Assembly (NCBI GenBank): GCA_039819185.1
Contig: JBCBSK010000038.1
Coordinates: forward strand, 1-25,060
Direction: 5' to 3'
Length of the DNA stretch: 25,060 nucleotides
From: JBCBSK01 sp039819185
GTDB lineage: Bacteria; Pseudomonadota; Alphaproteobacteria; Rhizobiales; Tepidamorphaceae
In this document: piece by piece, positions 23,829 to 25,060 of the stretch
Layout: each line of letters starts with the position of its first letter
Numbering within the stretch: the first letter of the stretch is position 1
Made by a program: the position numbers and the translations under genes
The notes under the pieces: model-generated
The model's input: only the letters and a program-made list of their open reading frames with translations
Database searches by the model: none
What the model was told of the DNA's origin: nothing

Positions 23829-24914
23829 ATGAACTACGAGCAGTATTTCGTCTCGGAACTTGACGGACTCAAGGAAGAGGGCCGCTACCGCGTCTTTGCC
23901 GATCTCGAACGCCATGCCGGAAACTATCCCCGCGCAACCCGCTATACCGGTGACACATCCCACGACGTCACGGTCTGGTGCTCGAACGACTATCTCGGCA
24001 TGGGTCAGAATCCGGCCGTCCGCAATGCGATGCATGCCGCCATCGACAAATGTGGCGCAGGCGCTGGCGGCACGCGCAACATCTCCGGCACCAATCACTA
24101 TCACGTCCTTTTGGAGCGCGAGCTTGCCGATCTGCACGGCAAGGAAGCAGCACTGATCTTCACGTCGGGCTATGTCTCGAACTGGGCGACACTCGGCACG
24201 CTCGGCTCGAAAATTCGCGATTGCGTCATCCTGTCTGATTCCCTGAACCATGCCTCGATGATCGAGGGCATCCGCCATTCCCGCGCCGAGAAGGTGATCT
24301 GGAACCACAACGACGTAGAAGATCTCGACAGAAAGCTCGCGAGCATCGATCCGGCCCGGCCGAAGATCGTTGCGTTTGAGTCCGTCTATTCAATGGACGG
24401 CGACATCGCGCCGATCGAGGAAATCTGCGATGTTTCCGACCGTTATGGCGCGATGACCTATCTTGACGAGGTCCATGCCGTTGGTCTCTACGGCCCGCGC
24501 GGCGGCGGAGTTGCCGAGGAACGCGGCCTGATGGACCGGTTGACCGTCATCGAAGGCACGCTCGGCAAGGCGTTTGGTGTTCTCGGCGGCTATATCGCGG
24601 CGTCGGAAGCGCTGTGCGATTTCGTGCGCAGCTTCTCATCAGGCTTCATCTTCACGACCGCCTTGCCACCGGCGATCGCGGCTGGCGCTACTGCCTCGAT
24701 CCAGCATCTCAAGCAGAGCGAGATGGAACGTGCGCGCCAGAAGGAACGCGTTGCCAGGGTCCGCGCTCAACTCGACCGCATCGGCATCCCGCATCTAGAG
24801 AATCCGAGCCACATCATTCCGGTGATGGTCGGTGATCCGAAGAAGTGCAAATGGATCTCGGACGTGCTGCTCGACAGCTATGGGATCTACATCCAGCCGA
24901 TGCGGTCGAGTTGA
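23829..24914 (+). CDS. hemA: 5-aminolevulinate synthase, 3'-truncated by fold-back
   Basis: C4-pathway ALA synthase, a PLP enzyme that joins glycine and succinyl-CoA as the first step of haem synthesis in alphaproteobacteria. The N-terminus MNYEQYFVSELDGLKEEGRY is canonical. CSNDYLGMGQNP (51-62), GAGAGGTRNISGTNHYH (76-92), LDEVHAVGLYGPRGGG (212-227) and the PLP lysine Lys247 in EGTLGKAFG are intact. The sequence is normal up to GIYIQP near residue 357, then reads MRSS and stops. That tail is reverse-complement sequence from inside the gene, so about 45-50 genuine C-terminal residues are missing. GGAGA stands about nine bases before the chosen ATG. The mutant-looking end is almost surely an artefact, not a broken gene. 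Confidence 0.95.
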   Translation: MNYEQYFVSELDGLKEEGRYRVFADLERHAGNYPRATRYTGDTSHDVTVWCSNDYLGMGQNPAVRNAMHAAIDKCGAGAGGTRNISGTNHYHVLLERELADLHGKEAALIFTSGYVSNWATLGTLGSKIRDCVILSDSLNHASMIEGIRHSRAEKVIWNHNDVEDLDRKLASIDPARPKIVAFESVYSMDGDIAPIEEICDVSDRYGAMTYLDEVHAVGLYGPRGGGVAEERGLMDRLTVIEGTLGKAFGVLGGYIAASEALCDFVRSFSSGFIFTTALPPAIAAGATASIQHLKQSEMERARQKERVARVRAQLDRIGIPHLENPSHIIPVMVGDPKKCKWISDVLLDSYGIYIQPMRSS

Positions 24915-25060
24915 GCGCGGACCCTGGCAACGCGTTCCTTCTGGCGCGCACGGTCCATCTCGCTCTGCTTGAGATGCTGGATCGAGGCAGTAGCGCCAGC
25001 CGCGATCGCCGGTGGCAAGGCGGTCGTGAAGATGAAGCCTGATGAGAAGCTGCGCACGAA
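24621..25060. repeat. 165-bp inverted repeat at right window edge (fold-back)
   Basis: Bases 24621-24785 and 24896-25060 are reverse complements, with one mismatch (24728 against 24953) and a 110-base spacer. The inner arm is normal hemA coding sequence. The outer arm runs to the last base and reads hemA backwards. The junction near 24896-24901 is GCCGAT, which could be microhomology between the expected hemA continuation and the inverted strand. Confidence 0.97.

Noticed and set aside
24905..25042. Open frame after hemA
   Set aside because: It lies wholly in the fold-back arm and is hemA read backwards.
1..25060. Inverted repeats at both ends as hairpin telomeres of a linear replicon
   Set aside because: The two arms are unrelated in sequence, have spacers of 11 and 110 bases, and cut conserved housekeeping genes. 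Real telomeres are near-perfect palindromes at replicon ends, so chimeras fit better.

Overview
This 25,060-base window is GC-rich, densely coded chromosomal DNA from an alphaproteobacterium, most likely of the order Hyphomicrobiales (Rhizobiales). The evidence is a C4-pathway HemA, DUF2865 and DUF3833 proteins, an Atm1-type exporter, a zinc-motif-less GltX, and a glxB-glxC-glxD-glnT cluster. I recognised no rRNA, tRNA, CRISPR array, phage or insertion sequence.

Layout. 1-671: a CcdA-family protein cut at the window edge. 953-1470: remnant of a peptide-ABC substrate-binding protein. 1756-5560: an Atm1-type ABC exporter and a LysM envelope protein on the minus strand, separated by two long palindromic elements. 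5714-6367: a LOG-family phosphoribohydrolase, divergent from the LysM gene and overlapping tail-to-tail with cimA. 6319-9471: a tight minus-strand operon, cysS, a 48-aa one-helix membrane protein, then cimA. 9704-15304: single genes with varied orientations (HAD phosphatase, CreA, DUF2865 protein, GltX, serine hydrolase). 15345-22144: a minus-strand nitrogen/C1 cluster. In transcription order it is an APH-like kinase, an XRE-cupin regulator, glxB, a GFA-family zinc protein, glxC, glxD, a small coiled-coil protein and a glnT/gmaS-type glutamine synthetase. 22383-24914: a soluble cytochrome c, a DUF3833 protein and hemA.

The glx block is the most coherent system. GlxB (amidotransferase), GlxC (GXGXG helix) and GlxD (FMN synthase) are the three domains of glutamate synthase split into separate genes. 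They are joined by 1-4 base overlaps and followed by a GlnT/GmaS enzyme. This is the glutamate-synthase-like arm of either the N-methylglutamate pathway of methylamine use (mgsABC-gmaS) or the related glxBCD-glnT system. A GFA-type gene overlaps both glxB and glxC by four bases, which hints at formaldehyde or C1 chemistry. The mgd dehydrogenase genes are not in the window.

Both ends look artificial. The last 165 bases are an almost exact reverse complement of 24621-24785. The first 12 bases are an exact reverse complement of bases 24-35. In both cases the outer arm runs to the last base, and hemA and the ccdA-like gene are each cut there. Fold-back chimeras from amplification or assembly at both contig ends explain this best. 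The terminal stop codons of those two genes should not be trusted.
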